Shown: piece by piece, positions 45,746 to 54,520 of the stretch
Layout of the letters: the number at the start of each line of letters is the position of its first letter
Position numbering within the stretch: the stretch's first letter is position 1
Source: Candidatus Gastranaerophilales bacterium
Lineage (GTDB): Bacteria > Cyanobacteriota > Vampirovibrionia > Gastranaerophilales > Gastranaerophilaceae
NCBI GenBank assembly: GCA_944325145.1
Contig: CALYDL010000007.1
Span: forward strand, 1 to 64,000
Length of the DNA: 64,000 nucleotides
Direction: 5' to 3'
Translations under genes and position numbers: made by a program
The notes under the pieces: model-generated
What the model was told of the DNA's origin: nothing
The model's input: the letters and a program-made list of their open reading frames with translations, nothing else
The model's database searches: none

Positions 45746-46892
45746 CTTTTTCCTTCAATTCAATATATTTTTTCATATCTAAATTTAAAATGTGTTTCAT
45801 TTCATCAAAGTTTTTGGCTTCAATAAAAAGCGAGCAGAACATAGGCTTTGTTTTATAATCATATTGCCTTGTTTCTAACACTTTAACATTAATGTCTTTT
45901 AAAAAACTATCAATGTTAAAAGAAAGTATTTCTTCTTTATTTATATCAGATGGAACTTCGCCCATAACAAAAGCAAATGTGGAATTGTTGTTTTTCAAAA
46001 TTTCATTCAAATTTGGTTTTTTGTTTTCCATAAAATATTCATAAACATTAATGTTATAGGCATATTTTGCTAAATCGCACAAACACCAGCCTGCAAACCT
46101 TAGGGGGTTTACTTCAATTGGAATTATATTATCTCCATCTGTTCTAAGTTCAATATGAACAGGAAAATTTTTAAGCCCTATAAGTTTGCCCATTTTGGTT
46201 AATAAACCGTTTAATTTATCATAGTTTTTGTTAATTATTTCAGAAGATGTGAAATAAAGCCTGTCTGAAACGTCATATTTATCAAAGAAGGGGTGTTTAT
46301 AAAGGTTTAAAAGAACAGGGTTTGAACTTTCATCAAAATAAACATCAGCAGCGTATTCATCCCCTTTTATAAATTCTTCTATTATAAAATTATTTGAATT
46401 TAAAACTTCAATTGGGAATAATTTTTGGTTTTTTTCATAAGAATTTTGAATGTTTTCTATAACAGAATCAAATTCATTTTCGCTCCAAACAGTGTAAACC
46501 CCAAGGCTTAAAAAACCTATGGATGGTTTTATAACAAACGGATATTTCAATTTTGTTTTGTCAATTTCTTTTAATTTTGAATAGGGAATTTCTTCAAAAT
46601 AAAAATCGGGGTAAATTTCTTTTAAAACTTTTCTGAATTCTACTTTGTCTTTAAAAAGTTTTATCCAAGACAGAATTTCTTCGCCTTCTAAATTTTCTGT
46701 AATTTTTTTAATTGTGTTTTCAGAATTTGTATATATTTTTTTGTTTTTTAAAAAAAGAGTTTTAAATTCTTCATCGCCAATTAAATTTGCCGCCCTTCCT
46801 TTTGTAAGTTCATTTTCAAAGACAGGGTAATTATTTTTATTCAATGTTTCAAATAGAAAATTTGAGATATATGGTTCATCCAAAATAAACAT
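45735..46892 (-). CDS. ATP-grasp domain protein
   Basis: The 385 residues have ATP-grasp features: KYPFVIKPSIGFLSLGV (phosphate-binding region, about 116-132), EEFIKGDEYAADVYFD (about 171-186) and IELRTDGDNIIPIEVNPLRF (metal ligands near 250-270). Such enzymes ligate a carboxylate to an amine or thiol using ATP; substrates cannot be deduced. It starts the transcript that continues into the TPR-TonB gene; the pairing suggests an envelope-related or peptide-modifying role, but this is only inference. Confidence 0.8.
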   Translation of the reverse strand: MFILDEPYISNFLFETLNKNNYPVFENELTKGRAANLIGDEEFKTLFLKNKKIYTNSENTIKKITENLEGEEILSWIKLFKDKVEFRKVLKEIYPDFYFEEIPYSKLKEIDKTKLKYPFVIKPSIGFLSLGVYTVWSENEFDSVIENIQNSYEKNQKLFPIEVLNSNNFIIEEFIKGDEYAADVYFDESSNPVLLNLYKHPFFDKYDVSDRLYFTSSEIINKNYDKLNGLLTKMGKLIGLKNFPVHIELRTDGDNIIPIEVNPLRFAGWCLCDLAKYAYNINVYEYFMENKKPNLNEILKNNNSTFAFVMGEVPSDINKEEILSFNIDSFLKDINVKVLETRQYDYKTKPMFCSLFIEAKNFDEMKHILNLDMKKYIELKEKVAF

Positions 46893-47061
46893 TTTTATCT
46901 TCCGTAAAAAAATAGTAAATTCTTTTTAACATTATATGTCAAAATCAACTAAAAAGTACAATTTTTCATGACAAAAGGCAATTTCTGTGATAAGATTTTT
47001 GTAACTTTCGTTTTTTGCATGAAAATAGGGTAAAAACATTGTAAATAGGTGTTCTTAAGGA

Positions 47062-47097
47062 GCAGATTTGTTCTTTAAGTAGTAAGGAGAATTTAAA
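47062..47097 (+). promoter_or_regulatory. Double ribosome-binding region ahead of ppdK
   Basis: TAAGGAGAATTTAAA directly precedes the ppdK ATG. A second AAGGAG lies about 30 nt upstream, 5 nt from a TTG that would encode only four residues. The second site may be chance. Confidence 0.4.
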
Positions 47098-49746
47098 ATG
47101 ACAGATAACAAGCGAGTATGGCTGTTTAAAGAAGGAAACGCCGATATGCGTAACTTGTTGGGCGGCAAGGGCGCAAACCTTGCCGAAATGACTAATGCAG
47201 GGCTTCCTGTTCCCCCCGGTTTAACAATTACAACAGAAACCTGCATGGAATATATTAATAACGGAAACAAAATGCCTGATGGCCTTATGGATGAAGTTAA
47301 AACTTATTTAAAAGAAGTTGAAAACCAAGCAGGCAAAAAATTTGGCGATAAAGAAAACCCGTTATTGGTTTCTGTAAGATCAGGCGCAAGACTTTCTATG
47401 CCCGGTATGATGGAAACTATTTTGAATTTAGGTTTAAATGATGAAACTCTTCAAGGTATGGTAAATCTTACAAATAACGAAAGATTTTGCTATGACAGTT
47501 ACAGAAGATTTTTAACAATGTTTGGTTCTGTTGCTTGGGATATTGAAAGAAACCTTTTTGAAGCAGAATTAGACAAAGTTAAAGAAAAAGAAGGCGTTAA
47601 AACAGACGCTGAAGTTTCAGCAGAAGGCTTGAAATCTTTAATTCCAATCTATAAAGAAATTATCAAAAACCAAACAGGAAAAGAATTCCCGCAAGACCCA
47701 TACGTTCAACTTCAAGAAGCAATTGAAGCAGTATTTAGAAGCTGGAACATTCCAAGAGCGGTTGCATACCGTAACTTAAATAAAATTGACCACAATTTTG
47801 GTACAGCCGTTAACGTTCAAACCATGGTGTTTGGCAATATGGGAAATGACTGTGCAACAGGCGTTTCATTCACAAGAAACCCCGCAACAGGCGAAAACGA
47901 ATTTTACGGCGAATATTTAACAAACGCTCAAGGCGAAGATGTTGTTGCAGGTATCAGAACTCCAAAACCAATTAAAGAACTTGCAAACGAAATGCCTGAA
48001 CTTTACAAACAATACGTTGATATTGCAAAAAACCTTGAAAATCATTATAAAGATGTTCAAGATATGGAATTTACCATTGAAAAAGGCAAATTATACATTC
48101 TTCAAACAAGAAATGGCAAAAGAACAGCTGCAGCTGCAGTTAGAATTGCTGTTGAAATGGCAAAAGAAGGCATTATTTCAAAAGAAAGAGCAGTTGAACT
48201 TGTTGATCCTTATCAGTTATATCAACTTTTACTTCCATCATTTGACCCCAAAGCTAAAAAAGAAGCACATAAAATTGCTCAAGGTTTAAATGCATCCCCG
48301 GGCGCTGCTATCGGTAAAATTGTTTTTGATACTGATGAAGCTGCAACAAGGGGCGAAGCGGGCGAAAAAGTTATTTTGGTTAGAATTGAAACCTGCCCTG
48401 ACGACATTCACGGTATGATTGCTTCTCAAGGTGTTTTAACACTAAGAGGCGGTATGACAAGCCACGCTGCCGTTGTTGCAAAAGGCATGGGCAAACCTTG
48501 CGTTTCAGGTTGTGAAGACTTAAAAATTGACCTTGCAAATAAAACCTTAACCGCTGCAGATGGCACAATTTACCATGAAAATGACGTTATTTCCATTGAT
48601 GGCGGAACGGGCGAAGTTATGGCAGGGGCTGTTCAAACACAATCTGCTACAATGGATGAAAACTTTGAAACTTTATTCAAATGGGTTGATGAGTTCAAAA
48701 AATTAACAGTAAGAGCAAACGCAGATACTCCATTGGATGTTCAAAACGCTCTTAAATTGGGTGCGGAAGGCGTTGGCCTTTGCAGAACGGAACATATGTT
48801 TATGGACCCATCAAGACTTCCTTGGGTTCAAAAAATGATTATTGCAGGCACAAAAGAAGCAAGAAAAGAAGCTTTAGCAAAACTTCTTCCTATGCAATAT
48901 CAAGATTTTAAAGATATGTTCAAAGCCCTAAACGGCTATCCTATGACAATAAGGCTTTTAGACCCGCCATTGCATGAATTTTTACCTGATAAAGAAACTT
49001 TAATTGCAGAAGTTGCAACTCTAAAAGCAAAAGGTGAAGATTATAAGGAAAAAGAAAAACTCCTTCACACAGTTGAAGAATTATCCGAATCTAATCCGAT
49101 GATGGGCTTAAGAGGCTGCAGATTAGGGTTAATGTTCCCCGAAATTAACGAAATGCAAGTTAGAGCAATCTTTGAAGCTGCATGCGACCTTAAAAAAGAA
49201 GGTTTAACCGTTAAACCCGAAATTATGATTCCTTTAATTTCTCATGTTAACGAATTAAAAACAGACAGAACCCTTCTTGAAAAAGTTGCAAAAGAAGTTA
49301 TGCAAGAAAAAGGCGTTGAAATTGAATATATGTTTGGAACAATGATTGAAATTCCAAGAGCAGCGCTAACAGCTGATGAAGTGGCTGAATATGCGGAATT
49401 CTTCTCATTTGGTACAAACGACTTAACACAAATGACATTTGGTTATTCAAGAGATGACGCTGAAGGTAAATTCTTATCTAAATATGTTGAAGATAAAATT
49501 TTACCTGCTAACCCCTTTGAAACCCTTGATACTAAAGGTGTTGGCCAATTAATGCAGATAGCTTTAGAAAAAGCGCTGCCCGTAAGACCAAACTTAAAAA
49601 GAGGCATTTGCGGCGAACACGGCGGTGACCCAAATTCTGTTAAATTCTGCCACAAAATTGGCTTGAATTATGTATCTTGCTCACCATTTAGGGTTCCTCA
49701 AGCAAGGCTGGCAGCAGCACAAGCAGCAATTGCAGATAAAAAATAA
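47098..49746 (+). CDS. ppdK: Pyruvate, phosphate dikinase
   Basis: This 882-residue enzyme interconverts pyruvate + ATP + Pi and PEP + AMP + PPi. The N-terminal nucleotide-binding domain begins VWLFKEGNADMRNLLGGKGANLAEM. The swivelling phosphohistidine domain has GGMTSHAAVVAKGMGKPCV (His near 455), and the C-terminal PEP barrel has GANAD-equivalent RLLDPPLHEFLP, EIMIPLI, the FSFGTNDLTQMTFGYSRDD block and CGEHGGDP. In a fermentative anaerobe it can run either way. It has a long (about 200-bp) upstream region and its own terminator. Confidence 0.98.
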   Translation: MTDNKRVWLFKEGNADMRNLLGGKGANLAEMTNAGLPVPPGLTITTETCMEYINNGNKMPDGLMDEVKTYLKEVENQAGKKFGDKENPLLVSVRSGARLSMPGMMETILNLGLNDETLQGMVNLTNNERFCYDSYRRFLTMFGSVAWDIERNLFEAELDKVKEKEGVKTDAEVSAEGLKSLIPIYKEIIKNQTGKEFPQDPYVQLQEAIEAVFRSWNIPRAVAYRNLNKIDHNFGTAVNVQTMVFGNMGNDCATGVSFTRNPATGENEFYGEYLTNAQGEDVVAGIRTPKPIKELANEMPELYKQYVDIAKNLENHYKDVQDMEFTIEKGKLYILQTRNGKRTAAAAVRIAVEMAKEGIISKERAVELVDPYQLYQLLLPSFDPKAKKEAHKIAQGLNASPGAAIGKIVFDTDEAATRGEAGEKVILVRIETCPDDIHGMIASQGVLTLRGGMTSHAAVVAKGMGKPCVSGCEDLKIDLANKTLTAADGTIYHENDVISIDGGTGEVMAGAVQTQSATMDENFETLFKWVDEFKKLTVRANADTPLDVQNALKLGAEGVGLCRTEHMFMDPSRLPWVQKMIIAGTKEARKEALAKLLPMQYQDFKDMFKALNGYPMTIRLLDPPLHEFLPDKETLIAEVATLKAKGEDYKEKEKLLHTVEELSESNPMMGLRGCRLGLMFPEINEMQVRAIFEAACDLKKEGLTVKPEIMIPLISHVNELKTDRTLLEKVAKEVMQEKGVEIEYMFGTMIEIPRAALTADEVAEYAEFFSFGTNDLTQMTFGYSRDDAEGKFLSKYVEDKILPANPFETLDTKGVGQLMQIALEKALPVRPNLKRGICGEHGGDPNSVKFCHKIGLNYVSCSPFRVPQARLAAAQAAIADKK

Positions 49747-49764
49747 GATACGAAAAATAATAAT

Positions 49765-49793
49765 AATGCGCCACTAATTGTGGCGCATTTTTC
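49765..49793 (+). terminator. ppdK terminator
   Basis: AATGCGCCAC/GTGGCGCATT with a 5-nt loop followed by TTT. Confidence 0.9.
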
Positions 49794-49864
49794 GTTTAAA
49801 AATTTGCAAAATCATCCATATTTGTTTAAAATGTAAGTAACAAATTTTAAGAAGCTATAAAACT

Positions 49865-50389
49865 ATGACCCTTAGAGATGAATATGAATATTTAAAATCG
49901 GAACTTATGGTAGAGCTTGCAGATGCAACAGTTATGTGCAATCTTGATTTTCCGTTTGATTTTAAAATTTCAAAAGAAGAAGAAAACAGATATTTTATTC
50001 GTGGCGTTCAAACAAGGCTTTCAACCAAAAAATTTATGATAATCTTGGAAAATACTTATAAAAAGTGCAGGCTTTTTCCAAGCGATGAAACCGTTAAAAC
50101 ATTTATTGAAGCAAGAGACGGCATTTTAGAAGATTACAAAAAAGATGTGCTTAAAGCCTTTGAGGCTGAAAGCTGGCGTTATAGAGATGACAACGCAGAA
50201 ACTTATATGGAATATATTAATGGCTTAGCAGACAGATTAAAAGAAGCTTCAGACCATTATGTCGATATTTTAAAAAATTTAAAGCCGGAAGATATTGAAA
50301 GAGAAATTAAGGCAAAAGACAAACTTAAAAAAACCGAAAACACAAATTTCCTTCAAAATGCAGCAAAAAATAAAAAAGGTTTATTTTAA
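49865..50389 (+). CDS. Hypothetical soluble protein
   Basis: The 174 residues are mostly helical and charged, starting MTLRDEYEYLKSELMVELAD; Lys-rich C-terminus. No motif recognised. AAGAAG lies ahead of the ATG. Its stop overlaps that of convergent pgeF by 4 nt. No counterpart in the window. Confidence 0.7.
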   Translation: MTLRDEYEYLKSELMVELADATVMCNLDFPFDFKISKEEENRYFIRGVQTRLSTKKFMIILENTYKKCRLFPSDETVKTFIEARDGILEDYKKDVLKAFEAESWRYRDDNAETYMEYINGLADRLKEASDHYVDILKNLKPEDIEREIKAKDKLKKTENTNFLQNAAKNKKGLF

Positions 50390-51120
50390 TTTTTTAAAGC
50401 TAAAAAAGCGCTCATTCTGTTTGTTGTTTTGTTTTCTTTTCTATATGAAAAGAAAAGGTTATTATTGTGATAAGTGCAATATGAAGTTACATCAATTTCT
50501 TTAATTCCAACTTCAATTAATTGCCTTTTGTTTATTTCTTTTAAGTCGGCATAAAATTTGCCGTTTTCTTCTTTTGTTGTGCAGGCATTATTTTTGACCG
50601 TATTTTTAAGTTTATTCATAATATCTTCACTTGTTTCAAAACAATTAAAACAAATGTTTGGGCCAATTAATGCTTTTATATCATTTGGGTTTGAATTAAA
50701 TTCTTTTTGCATTTTTAAAACGGTTAAGGGTGCAATTTTTTGAGCTGTTCCTCTCCAGCCGCCATGGATAACAGCCCCTATATTTAATTTAAAATCATAT
50801 AAAATAATAGGGGTGCAATCTGCAAAGTTTAGAAAAATGCCTGTTTTATTATCTTCTAAAATTAAAGCGTCAGTTTCAGGGTAAAAATTAACATCTTTTT
50901 TCACAATTTGAATGTTGTTTGTATGAGTTTGTTTAGGGTGAATTAACCTATCCAGTTTAAATTCTTTTTTGATTAATTCTTTTTGTTTTTCTGCTTCATT
51001 AATTAAATTTTCTTCTTTTGTTTTTAGAATTAATTCTTTTGTTGTAAAAAAATGGTTAACGCCATTAAACAGGGTTGATTTTAAAACCGTTTTACCTAAA
51101 ACCTTATCAAAATAAAACAT
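50386..51120 (-). CDS. pgeF: PgeF/YfiH family (laccase-domain) protein
   Basis: This 244-residue protein has the zinc ligands of the family: HPKQTHTNNI (His), NFADCTPI (Cys) and AVIHGGWRGTAQ (His). PgeF in E. coli is a peptidoglycan editing hydrolase that removes L-Ser misincorporated in UDP-MurNAc; other relatives act on purine nucleosides. Its start abuts the aroA stop (TAA|ATG), so it is the last gene of speE-aroA-pgeF. Confidence 0.88.
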   Translation of the reverse strand: MFYFDKVLGKTVLKSTLFNGVNHFFTTKELILKTKEENLINEAEKQKELIKKEFKLDRLIHPKQTHTNNIQIVKKDVNFYPETDALILEDNKTGIFLNFADCTPIILYDFKLNIGAVIHGGWRGTAQKIAPLTVLKMQKEFNSNPNDIKALIGPNICFNCFETSEDIMNKLKNTVKNNACTTKEENGKFYADLKEINKRQLIEVGIKEIDVTSYCTYHNNNLFFSYRKENKTTNRMSAFLALKN

Positions 51121-52425
51121 TTATACCCCTAATTTATTAAAAAGGCCTAAAAATTCAGGGAAGGATGTATTTACCCAGATAAAATCTTTTATTAAACATT
51201 CTGATTTTGCTCTTAGCCCTGCAACATAAAAACTCATTGCAAGCCTGTGGTCGTTATATGTGTTTAATTCAGCATTTCCTTCAATTTGTTTTTGGCCGTT
51301 TCCTTCAATTATAAAGCCATCGTCTGCTGCTTCAATGTTGATGCCCATTTTTTTAAGTTCATCTGCCGTGCATTTTATTCTGTCAGATTCTTTATTTTTA
51401 AGGTCACTTGCATCTTTTATAATTGTTTTACCTTCTGCAAAGCCTGCCAAAACACAAATAACGGGAATTTCATCGATTAATCTTGGAATAATATCGCCTT
51501 TGATTTCTGTTCCTTTTAAATTTGGAGAATATTTAACTCTTACATCCCCAATTTTTTCACCGTTTGTAATTTTTTCATCAAGAATTTCAAAATCAACGTT
51601 CATGTTTTTCATAACATCGATAATACCTGTTCTTGTTTCATTTAGGCCGACATTTTTAATTATGATGTCTGAATTTTTGGTTATGGCAGCTGCTACCATA
51701 AAAAATGCGGCTGATGAAATATCCCCGGGGATATAAACATCTTTTGGAATTAAAAATGAACTTCTGATTGTTGTATAAAATTCATCTTCAATTTTTCCTG
51801 TTTTAATGTCAGCTTCAAAATATTGAAGCATAATTTCCGTATGGTTTCTGGATAAACTTGGCTCAATCACTTTTGTTTCACCAACACTATTAAACCCTGC
51901 AAGCAAAATTGAAGATTTAACTTGAGCCGAAGCTATTTTTGATTCGTATGTAATTCCATTTAATTTTGAACCTTTAATTTTTAATGGCGCCTTATTTTCA
52001 TTTGATTCAATTTTTGCACCCATTAAAGTTAAAGGTTCAATTATTCTTTTCATTGGGCGTTTAGACAGGCTGACATCACCAAATAGTTCCGAATTAAATT
52101 TTTGCCCCGATAAAAGACCTGTCATAAGCCTCATTGTTGTGCCTGAATTACCGCAATCAAGAGGAATTGAAGGCGCAGTTAAGCCGTTTTTTGAATTTAT
52201 GAAAAGCGTTTTATCATCAATAAAACTAACTTCTAAGCCCAAATTTTTAAAAATTTCAAGAGTTGAGATTGGGTCTTTTCCTTTTGAAAAGTTTGAAATT
52301 TTTAATTTTCCGCCTGTTAGGGAGCCTAAAATTATTGCTCTATGAGAGATAGATTTATCTGACGGGATTATAACTTCACCCATTAAAGGTGAAGTTATAG
52401 CGCTTATTTTTATATCATTATTCAT
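51121..52425 (-). CDS. aroA: 3-phosphoshikimate 1-carboxyvinyltransferase (EPSP synthase)
   Basis: The 434-residue enzyme of the shikimate pathway joins shikimate 3-phosphate and PEP. Motifs: IIPSDKSISHRAI (about 19-31), DCGNSGTTMRLMTG (about 90-103), SLSKRPMKRIIEPL and the late GHDHR-type stretch YNDHRLAMS. The ATG at 52425 is chosen; a TTG three codons earlier is also open. It overlaps speE by 8 nt, an unrelated pathway, so the link is probably only transcriptional. Confidence 0.96.
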   Translation of the reverse strand: MNNDIKISAITSPLMGEVIIPSDKSISHRAIILGSLTGGKLKISNFSKGKDPISTLEIFKNLGLEVSFIDDKTLFINSKNGLTAPSIPLDCGNSGTTMRLMTGLLSGQKFNSELFGDVSLSKRPMKRIIEPLTLMGAKIESNENKAPLKIKGSKLNGITYESKIASAQVKSSILLAGFNSVGETKVIEPSLSRNHTEIMLQYFEADIKTGKIEDEFYTTIRSSFLIPKDVYIPGDISSAAFFMVAAAITKNSDIIIKNVGLNETRTGIIDVMKNMNVDFEILDEKITNGEKIGDVRVKYSPNLKGTEIKGDIIPRLIDEIPVICVLAGFAEGKTIIKDASDLKNKESDRIKCTADELKKMGINIEAADDGFIIEGNGQKQIEGNAELNTYNDHRLAMSFYVAGLRAKSECLIKDFIWVNTSFPEFLGLFNKLGV

Positions 52426-53263
52426 TATTTGCAAGTTTCCTTACAAAGTTTGGAACTGAAAACACTCCTTTATGAAGTTCTCTGTTATAAATTTTTGCAT
52501 TTTGTTCAATTTTAATTGCACGAGCTTCATCTTTAATTGAATTATCGTTATCATTTGTGCAAAATGCCCAAGACCAATAACCACCGGGGTATGTGGGAAT
52601 GGGGCCTGAGTATGGAAGAACTGTTTTAAACACTTTATGAAGCAAGATATACATTTTTCTCATTTCATTTTTATTTGCAAATGGTGATTCTGATTGAGGG
52701 GTAACAATGCCGCCTTCTTTTAAGCTTTCTTTAACGTTTGTGTAAAATTCTTCCGTAAATAAACCTTCGCCTGGGCCCATAGGGTCTGTTGAATCAATTA
52801 AAACAACATCATAGCAATTTTTCTTATCTTTAATAAATTCAATTGCATCTTCAACATAAATGTTTACTCTCTTGTCATCCAATTTTCCTGCAATAGTTGG
52901 CAAAAATTGCTTGCTTGCTTCAATTACAAGCCCGTCTATTTCGCATAAATCAACATTTTTAACCGTGTCGTGCAATAAAACTTCTCTAACGGTTCCGCCG
53001 TCGCCGCCGCCAATTACAAGAACATTTTCAGGGTTTTTATGAGAGCATAAGGGAATATGCGAAATCATTTCATGGTAAAAGAATTCATCCTCTACGGTTG
53101 TCATCATAAGCCCGTCAAGCGTTAAAACATTTCCTAAGCCCCTTGATTTAAAAATTTCAACCTTTTGAAATTCGGATTGCTTTGAATATAAAATATCGCC
53201 TTCTGTTTCAATTGCAATACCGTAGCCATTTGGGGTAATTTCTTTATATAAATTATTCAGCAT
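52418..53263 (-). CDS. speE: Polyamine aminopropyltransferase (spermidine synthase)
   Basis: This 281-residue enzyme transfers the aminopropyl group of decarboxylated SAM to putrescine. The SAM-like binding loop VLVIGGGDGGTVREV is near 83-97, the catalytic region DSTDPMGPGEGLF near 156-168, and PTYPGGYWSWAF is near 225-236. AAGGAATTTT precedes the ATG. With the PLP decarboxylase at 10461-11807 it supports polyamine synthesis, though no SAM decarboxylase is in the window. Confidence 0.95.
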   Translation of the reverse strand: MLNNLYKEITPNGYGIAIETEGDILYSKQSEFQKVEIFKSRGLGNVLTLDGLMMTTVEDEFFYHEMISHIPLCSHKNPENVLVIGGGDGGTVREVLLHDTVKNVDLCEIDGLVIEASKQFLPTIAGKLDDKRVNIYVEDAIEFIKDKKNCYDVVLIDSTDPMGPGEGLFTEEFYTNVKESLKEGGIVTPQSESPFANKNEMRKMYILLHKVFKTVLPYSGPIPTYPGGYWSWAFCTNDNDNSIKDEARAIKIEQNAKIYNRELHKGVFSVPNFVRKLANNE

Positions 53264-53356
53264 ATTTAAAATTCCTTATAACAAAATATTAAACCGTCGT
53301 CTTGTTATTATACAAAAAAAGTTGCTTTTTTGATAGAATGAATATGGAAAATTTTT

Positions 53357-53662
53357 ATGAAGAATAACATTTTAAAAACTTTTGAAGAATTTTTAAGAGA
53401 ACCCATCAGCATTTTAAAAAGAACCATTGTAAATATAACAGGTATTGAAACAGCTGAAGGCGGCAACAGGTCTATTACTGTTGAAACAACGGATGACGGC
53501 AAAATTCAAATCAACGTTATAAATTCTAAAAAAGCTTATAATCTTTTATCTTCTGTTATGTATAAAAGGCAAATATCAGAATTAAGGCATTTAATTAATG
53601 AAAATAAAAGCGGCGAAGTTCATAAAAAGCTCACCCTGCCTCAAATTAGCACCCGCGTTTAA
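53357..53662 (+). CDS. Small hypothetical protein overlapping engB
   Basis: The 101 residues start MKNNILKTFEEFLREP, contain a GNRSITVETTDDGKIQINV beta-rich middle and a charged helical end. Its last 65 nt overlap the start of engB in another frame. No family recognised; the close overlap suggests translational coupling. Confidence 0.65.
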   Translation: MKNNILKTFEEFLREPISILKRTIVNITGIETAEGGNRSITVETTDDGKIQINVINSKKAYNLLSSVMYKRQISELRHLINENKSGEVHKKLTLPQISTRV

Positions 53663-54176
53663 AGAAGCCGAATTTGCGCTTTTGGGGCGTTCTAATGCAG
53701 GTAAATCAACTTTTATAAATGTAATTACAAATAACGGCAAGCTTGCAAAAACATCTAATACCCCAGGAAAAACAAGGCTTATAAACCATTTTGAAGTTAC
53801 TTCCGATAAAGGAAATTTTATTATTGCAGATTTACCGGGGTATGGTTATGCCAAAGTTTCAAAAGCAATGCAAAACGAGTGGCAAAAAAATTTGGAAGAA
53901 TACCTTTTAAAGCGTGAAAATTTAGCATATTGTTTTTTATTTTTAGATGCAAGACATGGAATGTTAGAAAACGATATGAATATGATAAACTGGCTTATTT
54001 TAAATAAGATTCCATTTATTAATATTTTAACCAAATGCGACCTTAGCAGCCAAGGGGAAGTTCAAAAAAGAAAAAAAGAAATTGAAACCTTTACAAAAAC
54101 AATGTGCATTTTGTTTTCAAGTTCAAAACCAATGTATAAAGAAAAAGTTTATGACTTTTTAGAATGTAACATTTAA
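53598..54176 (+). CDS. engB: Ribosome biogenesis GTP-binding protein EngB (YsxC)
   Basis: This 192-residue small GTPase is required for large ribosomal subunit assembly. G1 ALLGRSNAGKSTFIN at about 28-42, G2 with NTPGKTRLIN, G3 ADLPGYGYAK, G4 LTKCDL, G5 FSSSK. The start at 53598 gives the usual N-terminus about 25 residues ahead of G1; it lies inside the upstream gene. Confidence 0.96.
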   Translation: MKIKAAKFIKSSPCLKLAPAFKEAEFALLGRSNAGKSTFINVITNNGKLAKTSNTPGKTRLINHFEVTSDKGNFIIADLPGYGYAKVSKAMQNEWQKNLEEYLLKRENLAYCFLFLDARHGMLENDMNMINWLILNKIPFINILTKCDLSSQGEVQKRKKEIETFTKTMCILFSSSKPMYKEKVYDFLECNI

Positions 54177-54221
54177 TTAATATATATTGCCATGCTCTAT
54201 AAATAAGAGCAGAATATATTT

Positions 54222-54467
54222 ATGGTGTTTTACAGTTTAATTTCAACGGATATTTTAGATAAATCGGATTTTAAAAAAACAATAAATCAAGCAAAGAAAG
54301 ATTGCTTGAAGGAAGCTTTGGCCAAATTAAGAGAGTTTGATGCAATGAATGAAACATTTTTTAAAGCTGCCATGCCAAGTGATACTCCAATTGTTGCAAT
54401 TAGAAAAAGAACAAATAAACTTTTAAAAAAGAAAAGAGAGAAAGAATTAAAAAAGCTTTTAGGATAA
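54222..54467 (+). CDS. Small Lys-rich hypothetical protein
   Basis: The 81 residues start MVFYSLISTDILDKSDFKKT; the C-terminus is very basic (IRKRTNKLLKKKREKELKKL). A small hairpin GCTCT/AGAGC (54195-54211) lies just upstream. It could bind nucleic acid by charge. No family recognised. Followed by a strong terminator. Confidence 0.62.
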   Translation: MVFYSLISTDILDKSDFKKTINQAKKDCLKEALAKLREFDAMNETFFKAAMPSDTPIVAIRKRTNKLLKKKREKELKKLLG

Positions 54468-54470
54468 TAA

Positions 54471-54500
54471 AAAACGGTTCTTAAATTTAAGAACCGTTTT
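54471..54500. terminator. Bidirectional terminator
   Basis: AAAACGGTTCTTAA/TTAAGAACCGTTTT with a 2-nt loop between convergent genes, T-runs on both sides. Confidence 0.88.
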
Positions 54501-54520
54501 TGCTATCTGATTTTATTTTA

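Noticed and set aside
47062-47085. Four-codon upstream ORF ahead of ppdK
   Set aside because: It has a Shine-Dalgarno-like AAGGAG but a TTG start and only four codons; chance in AT-rich sequence is likely.
52426-52434. TTG start for aroA three codons upstream
   Set aside because: An ATG at 52425 is available, with a tighter overlap to speE.
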